The position numbers and the translations under genes were made by a program. Shown in pieces: positions 43,997 to 53,369 of a DNA stretch of 64,000 nt. The stretch's first letter is position 1. The number at the start of each line of letters is the position of its first letter. The stretch is taken from the NCBI RefSeq assembly GCF_009811655.1, contig NZ_BGJX01000014.1, positions 1-64,000 of the forward strand, written 5' to 3'. Under the pieces are notes generated by a model. That model had not been told where the DNA came from. It made no database searches and was given only the letters and a program-made list of their open reading frames with translations. This DNA is from Methylosinus sp. Ce-a6 (GTDB taxonomy: Bacteria; Pseudomonadota; Alphaproteobacteria; Rhizobiales; Beijerinckiaceae).

Positions 43997-46713
43997 AGAC
44001 GTTCCCTCTGCATGTCGCGTTCACGAAGCTCGATTTCGACGATGTTGAACAGCCGCATTCGTATCCTTGCCCAGGAATGCGCCTCTACATATTCGGCTTG
44101 AGCGCGCCTCTTGGAGCGCGCCATTTCGGCGTTCGAATAGAATCGGCACATGGCGTCGGCGATATCGACGGGCTCGAATCCCCCGGTCGAGAAGCAGATG
44201 CCGCCCAGATCGCCAAAGGTCGAAACCGGCGTGCACAGAAGCGGGATTTGTAGACCCGCGACTTCCCTCAACGCGCCGCTGGCGCTCTCCGCATTCGGTC
44301 GATAGGAAAAGACGAGGAGGTCGCATTTGGACAGGCGTCGGCGCACCTCGTCCAGCGGCAGCATGCGAAAGTCCAACTCGACGACATTCTCGAGAGCCAA
44401 GCTTTTGACCAACGCCATCGCCCGGAGCGCATAGTCGATGGTCTTACGTTCATCGGTGATCGAATGCAAAAGCGTCGCTTTGACGTTCGGAACTCTCTTT
44501 CTGAGAAAGTGCAGCGCGAGAATATTTTCGAGTATGCCCTTGTGCGGCATGCAAAATCCGAAGGAGCCGATATGGAAATCCGATCCGATCGTGTCGTCGG
44601 CGGGATCTGGCGTCGCCTTTTCCTCCTCGGAAACCGCCGCGGTAAAATTGGATATGCCATGTGGAACGACGGCGACCCGCGTCGATTGCGCGAGCTTCGG
44701 CAATTCCAGAACGTCGTCGAGAGTGTGAACGAACAGCCCCGACAGTCTGGAAAGCGAAGCCGCGACTTCGGTGAGCGCGGCGCGCGCCCCTACCGTCGAA
44801 TGAAGCTGAACGAAGACTTTGATATTTCTTGCCCGGTCGGCGCGCAGCGCATCGACGATGAAGGCCAGATCCGACCAGCTCAAAATTCCGGGATGATGCT
44901 GAATGAGCACCGCCTCGAAATTCGATCGCAGGAGATAGTCGCAGAGCCGACGGACGCCGGATCGGCTGCGCGTCCACACCCGCGTCACAAAGGCTTCGTC
45001 TTCGGTGATCCGCCCGACGTCTTCGGCGACGACGGTGACGTCGAACCCCTCCGGCAGGCTTGCGATCAAATTGCCCGTGTAGGTCGCTATTCCGCAATCC
45101 TGGCTCCAAGTGCTGACGATCGCCGTGCGTCGAGGTCCGCGCGCCTCGCGCGACTTTCCGACATGCTTCGTCACGGCTCGAAGAAAGCGGCGCGCCACCT
45201 TGTCCCAACGATAGAGATCACTCACGCGCCGCCGGGCCGCCGACGTTCTGGCGTGAATTTCCTCCGGGCTCGCGAGATACACGGCCCGCATCTGCTTCTT
45301 CAGTGAGCCCGGATCGGGTTCGAACCAGAAGGAGTTGCGAAGATTCATATGGGTCGCGGCGGCGGCGGCGTGCGATCGAATGGGCCAGCAGGTCGTTTCG
45401 TCGCAAAAGTCCGATTGCCCTCCGGCGTCGGTGACCACGACCGGGAGATCGAGCGCCATCGCTTCGGCGGCGGGCAGAAGAAAACCTTCGCCCCGGCTCG
45501 GCGCGACGAGGCAGTCCGAAGATATATATAATTGGTACAATTCTGCGGGGGACAAATTCGCTTTCACGAGCTCGATGGATCGCGGGATCGCGCCGCCTCC
45601 GAGATCGATCAACAGCCGCTCGATCTCATTATGCGGATTGTCGAAGGTCTTGATGACGAGCCGCACGTCGGTCTCGTCTCTGAATTCTTCGAGAAAGCTT
45701 CGCACGAGAACATCCGCGCCCTTGCGCGGAAAGCAGGAGGACACGTGAAGGAACTGGAAAGGCTTCGTCCTCGCGGCCTTCGGCCGTTTCGGCGCTCTCG
45801 CCAACATGTGATCCATGCCGTTTCCGATGACCTCTATCGGAACGACGACGCCGGAATTTTCGAGCGCCTCCTTGCTATAGCGCGAGGTGACGCAAATGAG
45901 ATCGAGATCGCGGTTGAACTGCTCGACGAATTGCGGCGGAAACTCGCTCTCCTCCCATGCGTAGCAATGCAGGACGCGGAAGCCGGCTCTCATATGGCCC
46001 GTTTCGGGAGGCCAAGTGTTGAGCGTGTGAATCTCGACGCCGGCAAAATCGGGATCAGCGACGAAGACGTCTTTGACGCGAGCGTCGGCATTGAACAGCT
46101 GGTCCTGCGCCAAGCCGGCCTCGGACGAATGAAGGCGAACGTCATGGCCCATGTCGAGAAGGGCGCGGGCGAAGCATCGATTCACGATAGCGAGGCTGTA
46201 GTCTCCGGCGAAGACCCCTTCCACGAGAATGGAGCGCTTCGGTTCGGTCGCGGACGGCGTCTCGCAATCCAAGAAGCTTTGCGCCGCGGCGGGAGACATC
46301 GACGCATGAGCGTCGCGCGACGGCCTCAAACGCTCCATCCAGCTCGTTTCCGATCGGAAAGGCCTTCGCAACGCGTCGGATGCGCGATCCCTCGGGCTCA
46401 ATTCATGGATCGGGCGTCCCTCTTGCCAAAAGACCACCGAGACATTTCCCGACGAGATGTCCTTGGGCAGGAGGTCGAGAGCGATATCGAACCCGCAATT
46501 GGCGGAGGGATGGCCATGATCGGCGACATCGGGCCGAAACTGCGTCGCGGGACCGACCGCGACGACCCGACCGCGGACGAGGACGGCGATCGAAACGGGC
46601 CGATCGGGAGCGCGAAGATCGATAGCCCAGCCACGCGCGCGGGCTATCGTGAAATCATCGATATGGCCGATATATCGAGCCGATCGGCGGAGGGACAACG
46701 GTACGAAGTTCAC
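43993..46713 (-). CDS. Glycosyltransferase with two GT4-like units and an N-terminal beta domain
   Basis: 906 residues from a GTG with GGAGCG upstream. Residues ~10-105 are a small beta-rich domain (GHIDDFTIARARGWAIDLRA) found in front of some polysaccharide glycosyltransferases. A GT4-type unit follows with FLHVSSCFPRKGADVL and SRGEGFLLPAAEAMAL near residue 404. A second starts IVSTWSQDCGIATYTGNL near 525 and ends around YRPNAESASGALREVAGLQ near 801. It is a relative of the giant protein at 28722 (same VSTW.. CGIA start and HVSS..RKG motif). Likely extends a surface glycan. Confidence 0.87.
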   Translation of the reverse strand: MNFVPLSLRRSARYIGHIDDFTIARARGWAIDLRAPDRPVSIAVLVRGRVVAVGPATQFRPDVADHGHPSANCGFDIALDLLPKDISSGNVSVVFWQEGRPIHELSPRDRASDALRRPFRSETSWMERLRPSRDAHASMSPAAAQSFLDCETPSATEPKRSILVEGVFAGDYSLAIVNRCFARALLDMGHDVRLHSSEAGLAQDQLFNADARVKDVFVADPDFAGVEIHTLNTWPPETGHMRAGFRVLHCYAWEESEFPPQFVEQFNRDLDLICVTSRYSKEALENSGVVVPIEVIGNGMDHMLARAPKRPKAARTKPFQFLHVSSCFPRKGADVLVRSFLEEFRDETDVRLVIKTFDNPHNEIERLLIDLGGGAIPRSIELVKANLSPAELYQLYISSDCLVAPSRGEGFLLPAAEAMALDLPVVVTDAGGQSDFCDETTCWPIRSHAAAAATHMNLRNSFWFEPDPGSLKKQMRAVYLASPEEIHARTSAARRRVSDLYRWDKVARRFLRAVTKHVGKSREARGPRRTAIVSTWSQDCGIATYTGNLIASLPEGFDVTVVAEDVGRITEDEAFVTRVWTRSRSGVRRLCDYLLRSNFEAVLIQHHPGILSWSDLAFIVDALRADRARNIKVFVQLHSTVGARAALTEVAASLSRLSGLFVHTLDDVLELPKLAQSTRVAVVPHGISNFTAAVSEEEKATPDPADDTIGSDFHIGSFGFCMPHKGILENILALHFLRKRVPNVKATLLHSITDERKTIDYALRAMALVKSLALENVVELDFRMLPLDEVRRRLSKCDLLVFSYRPNAESASGALREVAGLQIPLLCTPVSTFGDLGGICFSTGGFEPVDIADAMCRFYSNAEMARSKRRAQAEYVEAHSWARIRMRLFNIVEIELRERDMQRERL

Positions 46714-46755
46714 TGTTTCACGCTCCCTCGCTTTATATCGCGCGTCTCACGAACG

Positions 46756-47580
46756 TCATCGCAGCCGCACCGTGTTGGCGCTCGCCTCGACGGCGAGCCG
46801 GTCGAAACCGATATTGATCGCGTCGAGGTCGAGCGGCGCCTGTTGCGGAACGGAGAGGCAGGCGCGACGGCAGCGCGCGCCCGAGAGGGCGAGCAGACGT
46901 CCCGACGACGATCGGGGCGCATCGCCGAATGTGGCGACGGGCACGACGCCGGTCACCGGATAGCCGCGTGCGATCAGCTTTGCGCGCACGGCCAGACAAT
47001 AGGCGACCGATCGCTGAGAAAACCGAGTCTCGCCATGGCCGGCCCGATATTTCATCACGGCTGTGCAGAGATCGCCGCCCGCGCGCCGCCATGCGCCGGC
47101 GAGGTAAGTCACGCCGTAGCGTATATTCGTCTCGGGGACCGCGAGCGCGGATGCGGATCCGACGAAGCCGAGCATCTGCGCGGTGGAGGGCAGCACCTGC
47201 ATCAGGCCGATCTCGCCCGACGATCCGATCTGGCCGGGATCATAGCCGCTCTCCACCGCCATCACAGCGTCGGCGACTTCCGCCGGCAGGCCGGCGCGTC
47301 GAGCCTCCCGTTCCGCCAGCGCACGATAATCCGCCGCCGAGCGGAGCGTCCCCCGGGCGTTCCGCTTTTCGTCCGCGCTGGACGACGCGGCGCCCGTCGG
47401 GCCCGGCTCCGCGCGCGCGAGACGGACGTCGACTGGTTGCAACGGCGGCTCGGCTTCGGCCGCTCCGGAAACATTCGATGCGCTCCATGCCGTCGCGCAG
47501 CCGATCGCCGCCGCTGCGCGAAAAAGCGAATACCGTCGTGAGCGCCGCGCGTCGCGGCTCATTGTCTCGAATCTCGTCAC
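46756..47580 (-). CDS. Lytic transglycosylase, SLT type
   Basis: 274 residues with a signal peptide (YSLFRAAAAIGCATAWSA ...). The catalytic domain reads VADAVMAVESGYDPGQIGSS with the catalytic Glu, then GEIGLMQVLPSTAQMLGF and TNIRYGVTYLAGAW, the pattern of family 1 SLT enzymes, which cut peptidoglycan glycan strands. GTG at 47580 and ATG at 47562 are both possible starts. It is two bases behind the TonB-C-like gene; such enzymes often open the wall for secretion machines, and a secretin gene lies divergent. Confidence 0.85.
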   Translation of the reverse strand: MTRFETMSRDARRSRRYSLFRAAAAIGCATAWSASNVSGAAEAEPPLQPVDVRLARAEPGPTGAASSSADEKRNARGTLRSAADYRALAEREARRAGLPAEVADAVMAVESGYDPGQIGSSGEIGLMQVLPSTAQMLGFVGSASALAVPETNIRYGVTYLAGAWRRAGGDLCTAVMKYRAGHGETRFSQRSVAYCLAVRAKLIARGYPVTGVVPVATFGDAPRSSSGRLLALSGARCRRACLSVPQQAPLDLDAINIGFDRLAVEASANTVRLR

Positions 47581-47582
47581 GC

Positions 47583-48029
47583 TCAGCTTTTTCCTTGCAC
47601 AGAGAGCGCGAGATGAAGCGGCTGCAATAGGTCGGCCGGGGGCGTCGCGCCGACGGATTTGCGCATGAGAAGCGGCCTCAACTCCGCCGCGCCGGAAAAG
47701 CTGGCGCCATCGAACTCGACGCGCGCGATCTCTCCATTCTCCAGAACCCAGACCCGCACGACGAGAGTCGTGGTCCCGCGCTCTTCGAGCGAGACGCGAA
47801 ACCGGCGAATAGGATCGTCATCCTGCGCGAGCCAGGCTTGCAGCCGCTCCTTGACGACGAGGGCAAACTCCCTCCAGGCGACCGGCGCGTCCGTTGAACG
47901 GAGATAGGTCGTGGTTTGCGCCACCGCCGGAAACGAGATCGGCGCGACCGCCGTCATCATGACGAGACCCAATCGCCGCACGACGACATCCCATATTTTC
48001 CGGAGCGCAGATCGCCTAAGCCATGTCAT
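47583..48029 (-). CDS. Small exported protein, TonB C-terminal-like (tentative)
   Basis: 148 residues from the ATG at 48029. It has a basic start and hydrophobic core ending in AVAPISFPAVAQ, a likely signal peptide with cleavage after AQ. The mature part holds VRVWVLENGEIARVEFDG, which resembles the beta-hairpin of TonB C-terminal domains (x-V-x-x-DG-x-V-x-x-A-x-v). No proline-rich linker or membrane anchor remains after cleavage, so it would be a soluble periplasmic relative. It is co-transcribed with the lytic transglycosylase. Confidence 0.6.
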   Translation of the reverse strand: MTWLRRSALRKIWDVVVRRLGLVMMTAVAPISFPAVAQTTTYLRSTDAPVAWREFALVVKERLQAWLAQDDDPIRRFRVSLEERGTTTLVVRVWVLENGEIARVEFDGASFSGAAELRPLLMRKSVGATPPADLLQPLHLALSVQGKS

Positions 48030-48771
48030 TACACAATCGCTTTTCCGAATGAGCCGGGACAGCGCCGAGGCAGCCCTCATAAAGACAGACGATCCACGAC
48101 CGCCGAACCCGAAGCTCCGCAATGTCGAAATGCATGAGATTTTTTTCGGCCGTCGGGCGGGCTGCCCGGTCGCGGCGCGTCGCCGGCTCGGCTCGGCGCT
48201 CGCTGGCGATTTGATGTTCGCTTCTTCGTCTCGGAATCCTGCCGGTTTGGTTCGGCCGCACGAAGGCGCGCGCTTCTCTTTCCCCGCCGAGAACGCCGAC
48301 TGGCGTGAGGTTCGCCAGTTCGCGCTTGAAGCGCTGAGGGGAGTCGCACCGGATCGAAGCGAGTGGGCCGGCGGTCGGCGGGTCGGAAAGATCGCCGAAG
48401 CGTCTTTGAAAAACGCGCGATCGGAAGGTTCCGGTCCAAAGACCGACGGCGACGCCGGATAGGCCGCGTGGCCGCCCCCTCCCCGATCGCCGGTCGAAAG
48501 CGCTGCGCCCTTGGTCTGCCGAGCGGCGCGTCCTTCGACGCCCGCGCGCCCCCGAGATATTCTGTGAATTGGAGGATATTCATGAGATGATCGGAATGAA
48601 CCTAGATGCGTCGCGTTTTACTGCTCGACGTGAGACGTTTCATTCCACATTTGCTGCAGATGATTTCATATACACGTTAAACGTGTCTTATACGCGTCAT
48701 ACGCGCATGGCAATCGGATGACCGCAGCTCCGCTGTCGTTCGCTTGTTTCATGTTTCCTCGGAGTAACATC
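48030..48771. other. Intergenic region of ~740 bp upstream of the secretin gene
   Basis: Overlapping short frames exist on both strands but none with a family or a good start. The right 180 bases (about 48590-48771) are much richer in A+T than the surroundings and hold palindromes, so they are likely the promoter region for the secretin gene. Confidence 0.45.
48672..48686. promoter_or_regulatory. Palindrome upstream of the secretin gene
   Basis: ACACGT-TAA-ACGTGT, perfect 6-bp arms, followed by TACGCG-TCA-TACGCG, a direct repeat. Both are in the A+T-rich stretch 85-100 bases before the secretin start; a likely transcription factor site of unknown owner. Confidence 0.45.
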
Positions 48772-51141
48772 GTGCCGCGTCGCTTTGGTCAGTGGCTCCG
48801 AGGCTCCGGGGGGCTTTCGCGGCTCGGTCGGCTCTGCTTCGCATTCATCTTCCCCGTCGTGACGCTCGCGGGCTGCTCGTCGAACGAGCAGCTGATGGGA
48901 ATAGGCCCCGGCGACGCCGTCGACGCGATACGCGACAAGGATCTGACCGCTCGCTTTTCGGCGTTTTCGGATCGCGTGCGCCATGTCGCGCGCGCCTCCG
49001 CTCCCAAGCTCTTTCCCGGAGAGGCGAGCGCCGCCGAGAGCGCGCGGGGAGGCGAGGGATTCACCGCGCTCGCCGCCGAACCCGACGCCGCGCGAGGCGA
49101 CTCCGTCGAGGTGAATTTCGAGCAGGCCGACATTCAGACCGTCGCCAAAGCGCTGCTCGGCGACGCCCTCGGCCTCAATTTCGTGGTCGATCAGCGCATC
49201 CAAGGCCCCATCACGATCGTCTCGGCGAGTCCTATTCCGCGCAAGGACATTCTGCCGGTGTTCGAGAGCGTGCTGCGGATGTCGAACGGCGCGCTCCTGC
49301 GTGACCAAGACATCGTGAGGATCATGCCGGCCAGCGACGCGACGGGGTCCGGCGCCGTCACCTTCGGCGGCGCGGAACCCGGCTTCGGCGTGACCATTGT
49401 CCCGCTTCGCCATGTTTCCGCGACCGCATTGGTGAAGGCCGTCGAGAATTTCGTCGTCCGGCCGACGGCGATCCGCGCCGATTCCGCTCGCAACATCGTC
49501 CTCATACAAGGAACGTCGAGCGAGCGGCGCGCGGCGCTCGACGTGATCGCGGGATTCGACGTCGAATGGCTGCGCAATCAATCCGTCGGTCTCTATCCGC
49601 TGAAATCGACGGCGCCCGACACGATCATTCGTGAGCTCGATCGAATCTTCGAGACGTCGGAGAATGGCCGGGGCTCCAGCCTCGTCGGCTTTCAGCCGAT
49701 TTCGCGCATGAACGCCGTCATGGCGATCGCGCGAACTCCAAGGACGCTGGAGCGCGTGACGCAATGGATTCGGCGCCTCGACCGCTCCGACCCGACGGGC
49801 GCGACCGTTCGCGTCTATCGACTCGAAAATGGCAGCGCGACGAAGATCACGAAAATACTGAATGAAATATTCGTCGGCAAAGGCGCCGGCGCGACGAGCG
49901 ACTCCGCATCCAGTCAGCTCGCTCCCGGAACGGCCGCCACGCAGACGAAGCTCGACCAGCTTTCCGCCGGCAGTTCTTTCGGAAACGGCGCCGCGGGATC
50001 GGGCGTGGGCGCTCAACGCTCCGTCGGGGCGGGCCCCGCGGCCGGCGGCGGCCAGCTCGCCGCCGCCTTCGAGACATTCGGCGAAAAAAAGGACGCGGAC
50101 GCGGAGCTGAAAGGCGAAGCGGCGGCGACATCGACGGCCGGCGCGCTGCCGAAAGGCATGTTTCAGCATGTTCGCATCACCGCCGACTCCAGCAATAATT
50201 CCGTCGTGATCTTTTCCAATCAGGAGGATTATCGCGTGATCGAGCGCTCGATCCGCGAACTCGACCGTCCCCAGTTGCAGGTCGCGATCGAGGCGACCGT
50301 CGCGGAAGTGTCGCTGACCGATCAGCTGCAATACGGCGTTCAATATTATCTGGGCGGCAAATCGAGAAACAATGCATCACTGGCGAATGCAGATGCGAGA
50401 CCGAGGCCCCCATCGGACTCGTCTTCCTCTTCCGTCACCTCCGCCGTCGCCAACCTCGCGCTGCAACGGGTTCTTCCAGGGTTCAATCTTCTCCTCGGCC
50501 CGGAGGCGCAGCCCCATGTCATTTTGAACGCGCTTTCGACTCTCACGAGCGTCAAGGTGCTGTCGGCGCCTTCCTTGGTCGTCACCGACAATCAGCCCGC
50601 ATTATTGCAAGTCGGACAACAAATACCCGTCTCAATGGGCTCCGCGACCGTTCTCTCGAGCTCCAACACCATCGTCAACTCGATCCAAATGCGCGACACC
50701 GGCGTGATCCTGAAGGTTTGGCCTCACGTGCACGCCAATGGAATGGTTCAGATCGAGGTGGAGCAGGAGATCTCCAACGCCATCGACCCCAGTTTGACGC
50801 CGACCATCTCGCAGCGGCGCGTGCATTCGACCGTTTCCGTGGCGAGCGGCCAGACCGTCATGCTCGGCGGCATGATCAGCGAACAGGAGAACGATAGGAT
50901 CGACGGACTCCCGGGCCTGCGCCGCATCGCCTATCTGGGCGATCTCTTCGGCAACACGGACAGATCCAAAGACCGCCAGGAAATCATCGTTTTCATAAAG
51001 CCGCAGATCATCCGAAACGGATTCGACTCGCGAGGCGTCGCGGAGGAGTTTCTCTCTCGGCTCGACACGATGCGCAGCGTTCGCCGCGACTCGACCGAAA
51101 TTTCGTTGGATTCCACTCGCGGGCGCAGGATCGTCAAATGA
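48772..51141 (+). CDS. gspD: Type II secretion-type secretin lipoprotein (GspD family)
   Basis: 789 residues from the GTG at 48772, which has GGAG eight bases upstream; the frame is open from 48718. Lipoprotein signal with lipobox TLAGC. Then an N0 domain (VEVNFEQADIQTVAKALLGD), N1-N3 domains with VPLRHVSATALVKAVE and YPLKSTAPDTIIRELD, a low-complexity Gly/Ala/Ser insert, and the secretin core: VAIEATVAEVSL, LSAPSLVVTDNQPALLQVG, GQTVMLGGMISEQ, RQEIIVFIKPQII. It would form the outer-membrane ring. No other gsp genes are in the window, so the rest of the machine is elsewhere or absent. Confidence 0.92.
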   Translation: MPRRFGQWLRGSGGLSRLGRLCFAFIFPVVTLAGCSSNEQLMGIGPGDAVDAIRDKDLTARFSAFSDRVRHVARASAPKLFPGEASAAESARGGEGFTALAAEPDAARGDSVEVNFEQADIQTVAKALLGDALGLNFVVDQRIQGPITIVSASPIPRKDILPVFESVLRMSNGALLRDQDIVRIMPASDATGSGAVTFGGAEPGFGVTIVPLRHVSATALVKAVENFVVRPTAIRADSARNIVLIQGTSSERRAALDVIAGFDVEWLRNQSVGLYPLKSTAPDTIIRELDRIFETSENGRGSSLVGFQPISRMNAVMAIARTPRTLERVTQWIRRLDRSDPTGATVRVYRLENGSATKITKILNEIFVGKGAGATSDSASSQLAPGTAATQTKLDQLSAGSSFGNGAAGSGVGAQRSVGAGPAAGGGQLAAAFETFGEKKDADAELKGEAAATSTAGALPKGMFQHVRITADSSNNSVVIFSNQEDYRVIERSIRELDRPQLQVAIEATVAEVSLTDQLQYGVQYYLGGKSRNNASLANADARPRPPSDSSSSSVTSAVANLALQRVLPGFNLLLGPEAQPHVILNALSTLTSVKVLSAPSLVVTDNQPALLQVGQQIPVSMGSATVLSSSNTIVNSIQMRDTGVILKVWPHVHANGMVQIEVEQEISNAIDPSLTPTISQRRVHSTVSVASGQTVMLGGMISEQENDRIDGLPGLRRIAYLGDLFGNTDRSKDRQEIIVFIKPQIIRNGFDSRGVAEEFLSRLDTMRSVRRDSTEISLDSTRGRRIVK

Positions 51142-51449
51142 GCGACGACGACGGCGTTCCCGGTTTTTCGCTCTCCGCTGCGGCGGCCGAGTTCGACGAC
51201 GCTCCGCGCAACACGCTCGTCGCAGCCGAGACGTCGCTCGTCGCGACCATTTCTTTTCTGTTCCCGCCCGGTTCGGAGGCGGCCGCCTCGACGAGCCTGG
51301 AGGCGACGACATCCGCTCTCGCAACGGTCTGGATGGCGCGCTCGCGAAGAGCGCGCGACTCTCGGAGTGAGAAATTACCTTTCGGCGTGTTCCTGCGCCC
51401 CTCGCTTTGGCTCGTTTATTTCACATCGCTCTTTCCGAGCGGAGGATGA
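51138..51449 (+). CDS. Small hypothetical protein behind the secretin gene
   Basis: 103 residues, acidic start MSDDDGVPGFSLS, overlapping the secretin stop (ATGA). No family recognised. The codon pattern is consistent with coding in the first two thirds. It may be a remnant of a longer secretion gene. Confidence 0.35.
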   Translation: MSDDDGVPGFSLSAAAAEFDDAPRNTLVAAETSLVATISFLFPPGSEAAASTSLEATTSALATVWMARSRRARDSRSEKLPFGVFLRPSLWLVYFTSLFPSGG

Positions 51450-51639
51450 CGGCGAAATTTCCGAGGGAGACTGCCATGGCCAATTCCAGGACGGTCGTTG
51501 TCCTTTCGGCGAATGCGTCGGTCGAGCCGCCGCTGAATCGAAGAACGCGATTTCGCGTCGGTTCGACCGTAGAAATCACTTCGAGCCGCGAGCTCGCGCC
51601 ATCGAAACTCCGCGCGCCGACCGCTGCGGAGCGGGTTCG

Positions 51640-52221
51640 ATGACGGTCGAAACCAGCCGAGCGACGCTCATCAACCTGCTCTTGGCGGGATATGACGATC
51701 TCAAGAAACGGCTCGCGCGGCGATTGGGCTCTTCGGACATCGCCGCAGATATTCTGCACGACACTTTCGTGCGGTTGAACTCCGATGTCAAAATCGGACC
51801 CGTCACGAGCCCGGAGGCCTATCTCTTCCGCATCGCAATGCGGATCGCCGCCGATCGGCGCAGAGCAGAAAGCTGGGATTCGGTGGAATCTCGACTTTTC
51901 TTCGACATCGCCGATGATACTCCAGATCCGGAGCGGATCGTCGAGGCCCGTTCAGATATCGAAGCGCTCAAGCGCGGGCTCATGGAGATGCCGCAACGGC
52001 GGCGCGACATATTGATCGCCGCCTCGATCGAGGAAGTGCCCTATTCGGTTCTCGCAGAGCGATTCAATGTGACCAGGAGGACGATTCAGAACGAGTTGAG
52101 GCTCGCTCTCGTCCACTGCTCGAAACTCTTGAATCGCGCTCCTGCGACACGCATGCCGCCGCGGCGCCGTCGCAAATCCGAGGCCGGACAGAACGAGGAC
52201 GCCGACGGAGATCTGGCCTGA
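51640..52221 (+). CDS. ECF RNA polymerase sigma factor (FecI-like)
   Basis: 193 residues with region 2 (DDLKKRLARRLGSSDIAADI, LHDTFVRL, SPEAYLFRIAMRIAADRRR) and region 4 (LMEMPQRRRDILIAASIEEV, then VPYSVLAERFNVTRRTIQNE). This is the FecI type. FecI-like sigma factors are normally followed by a FecR anti-sigma gene; none is here, since the next gene faces the other way. The ATG at 51640 has GGAGCGGG upstream. Probably controls part of the envelope genes around it, but this is not shown. Confidence 0.88.
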   Translation: MTVETSRATLINLLLAGYDDLKKRLARRLGSSDIAADILHDTFVRLNSDVKIGPVTSPEAYLFRIAMRIAADRRRAESWDSVESRLFFDIADDTPDPERIVEARSDIEALKRGLMEMPQRRRDILIAASIEEVPYSVLAERFNVTRRTIQNELRLALVHCSKLLNRAPATRMPPRRRRKSEAGQNEDADGDLA

Positions 52222-52271
52222 ACGACGCCAATGACGCGTCGTGCGGTCGAATTATGCGCGTGAGACGAGGC

Positions 52272-53369
52272 TCAGCGGCGGCGGCCGAGCGCCAGAGCGC
52301 ATTGCGCGAGACCGAGCCTCGCTCCTTCGACGCCCGGCGAGAGCGCCGCCGCATGCTCGAATGCGATTTCCGCGCGATCGTATTTTTTCAGCGCCATGAG
52401 CGCCTCGCCGAGCGACACGTAGAATTCTGCGGGTCGACGCTGGTCGATGCCGATGGCGTGAAAGAAATGCTGGATCGCTTTTTCGGGTTCGCCGATTTTT
52501 TGCAGAGCGATGGCGTAGGAGGCATGAACCGCCGCGCTTTTGGGCTCCAGCGCGATGGCCGCCTCGAATTGAGCATGCGCCTCGCTTCTTCGATCGCCGG
52601 CGAGATAGGTTTCGGCGAGCGCGAGAATGGCCGAGGTGAATTGCGGATCGGCGTCGATCGCGCTGAGGAGGAGCTGTTCGGATCGCGACAGATCGCCGAG
52701 CCTGCGCTCGAGCGCGCCGAGCCCGCATAGCGCGCGGCTCTCATTCGGCTTCCGTCCCAAAATAAATTCATAGATGCGTTTCGCCGGTTCGCCGTCGACC
52801 TCGCGCCTCGACGCCTCCATGAGCAGAGCCTCGTGTAAAATGGCCTCTTCGGCCTCCGGCAGCTCGCTGATTTCGACAGGCGTCGCTCCGTCCAAGAAGG
52901 TCGCGAGGGCCGACGCCTCGGAATGATCCGGCGCGAGCGAAAGCGCGTCGGCGACATTGGCTTTCGCGAATTCATAGAGACCGAGACTTGCGAAGGCCCT
53001 GGCGAGGCCCACGCGCCAGTCGGCGTAACGCTGGTCGAGCATGAGAGCGGCGGAGAAGGCCGCCGCCGCGGAAACCGGCCGATGCTCGAGCAAGAGCAAT
53101 CCCAGCCGCGCATGAGCGTCCGCGTTCCGCGGATCGGCTTCGATCGCAATTTTGAAGAAAGCCTGCGCCGCGTCGCCTTGCCCTTTGCGCGCGGCGATCA
53201 CGCCACGCAAATAGGCCATCGGACCTTCGGCCTGGGGGTCGTCGAGCAAGGTCGCGAGCAGCACGTCCGCGCTGTCGAGACGATTCTCGTCGATCAATTT
53301 CATTGCTCGTTCGAGGATCGCTCTGACATAGTCGGGATGTCTCTCACGATGAATCTGCGTCGTCGTCAT
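52272..53369 (-). CDS. Tetratricopeptide repeat protein
   Basis: 365 residues with about eight TPR-like units, for example GDAAQAFFKIAIEADPRNAD, SEQLLLSAIDADPQ, SEAHAQFEAAIALEPKS and DRAEIAFEHAAALSPG. No signal peptide. Such proteins hold partners together. Its ATG overlaps the stop of the TPR-GT41 gene (ATGA), so it may help that transferase bind its protein targets. Confidence 0.85.
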   Translation of the reverse strand: MTTTQIHRERHPDYVRAILERAMKLIDENRLDSADVLLATLLDDPQAEGPMAYLRGVIAARKGQGDAAQAFFKIAIEADPRNADAHARLGLLLLEHRPVSAAAAFSAALMLDQRYADWRVGLARAFASLGLYEFAKANVADALSLAPDHSEASALATFLDGATPVEISELPEAEEAILHEALLMEASRREVDGEPAKRIYEFILGRKPNESRALCGLGALERRLGDLSRSEQLLLSAIDADPQFTSAILALAETYLAGDRRSEAHAQFEAAIALEPKSAAVHASYAIALQKIGEPEKAIQHFFHAIGIDQRRPAEFYVSLGEALMALKKYDRAEIAFEHAAALSPGVEGARLGLAQCALALGRRR

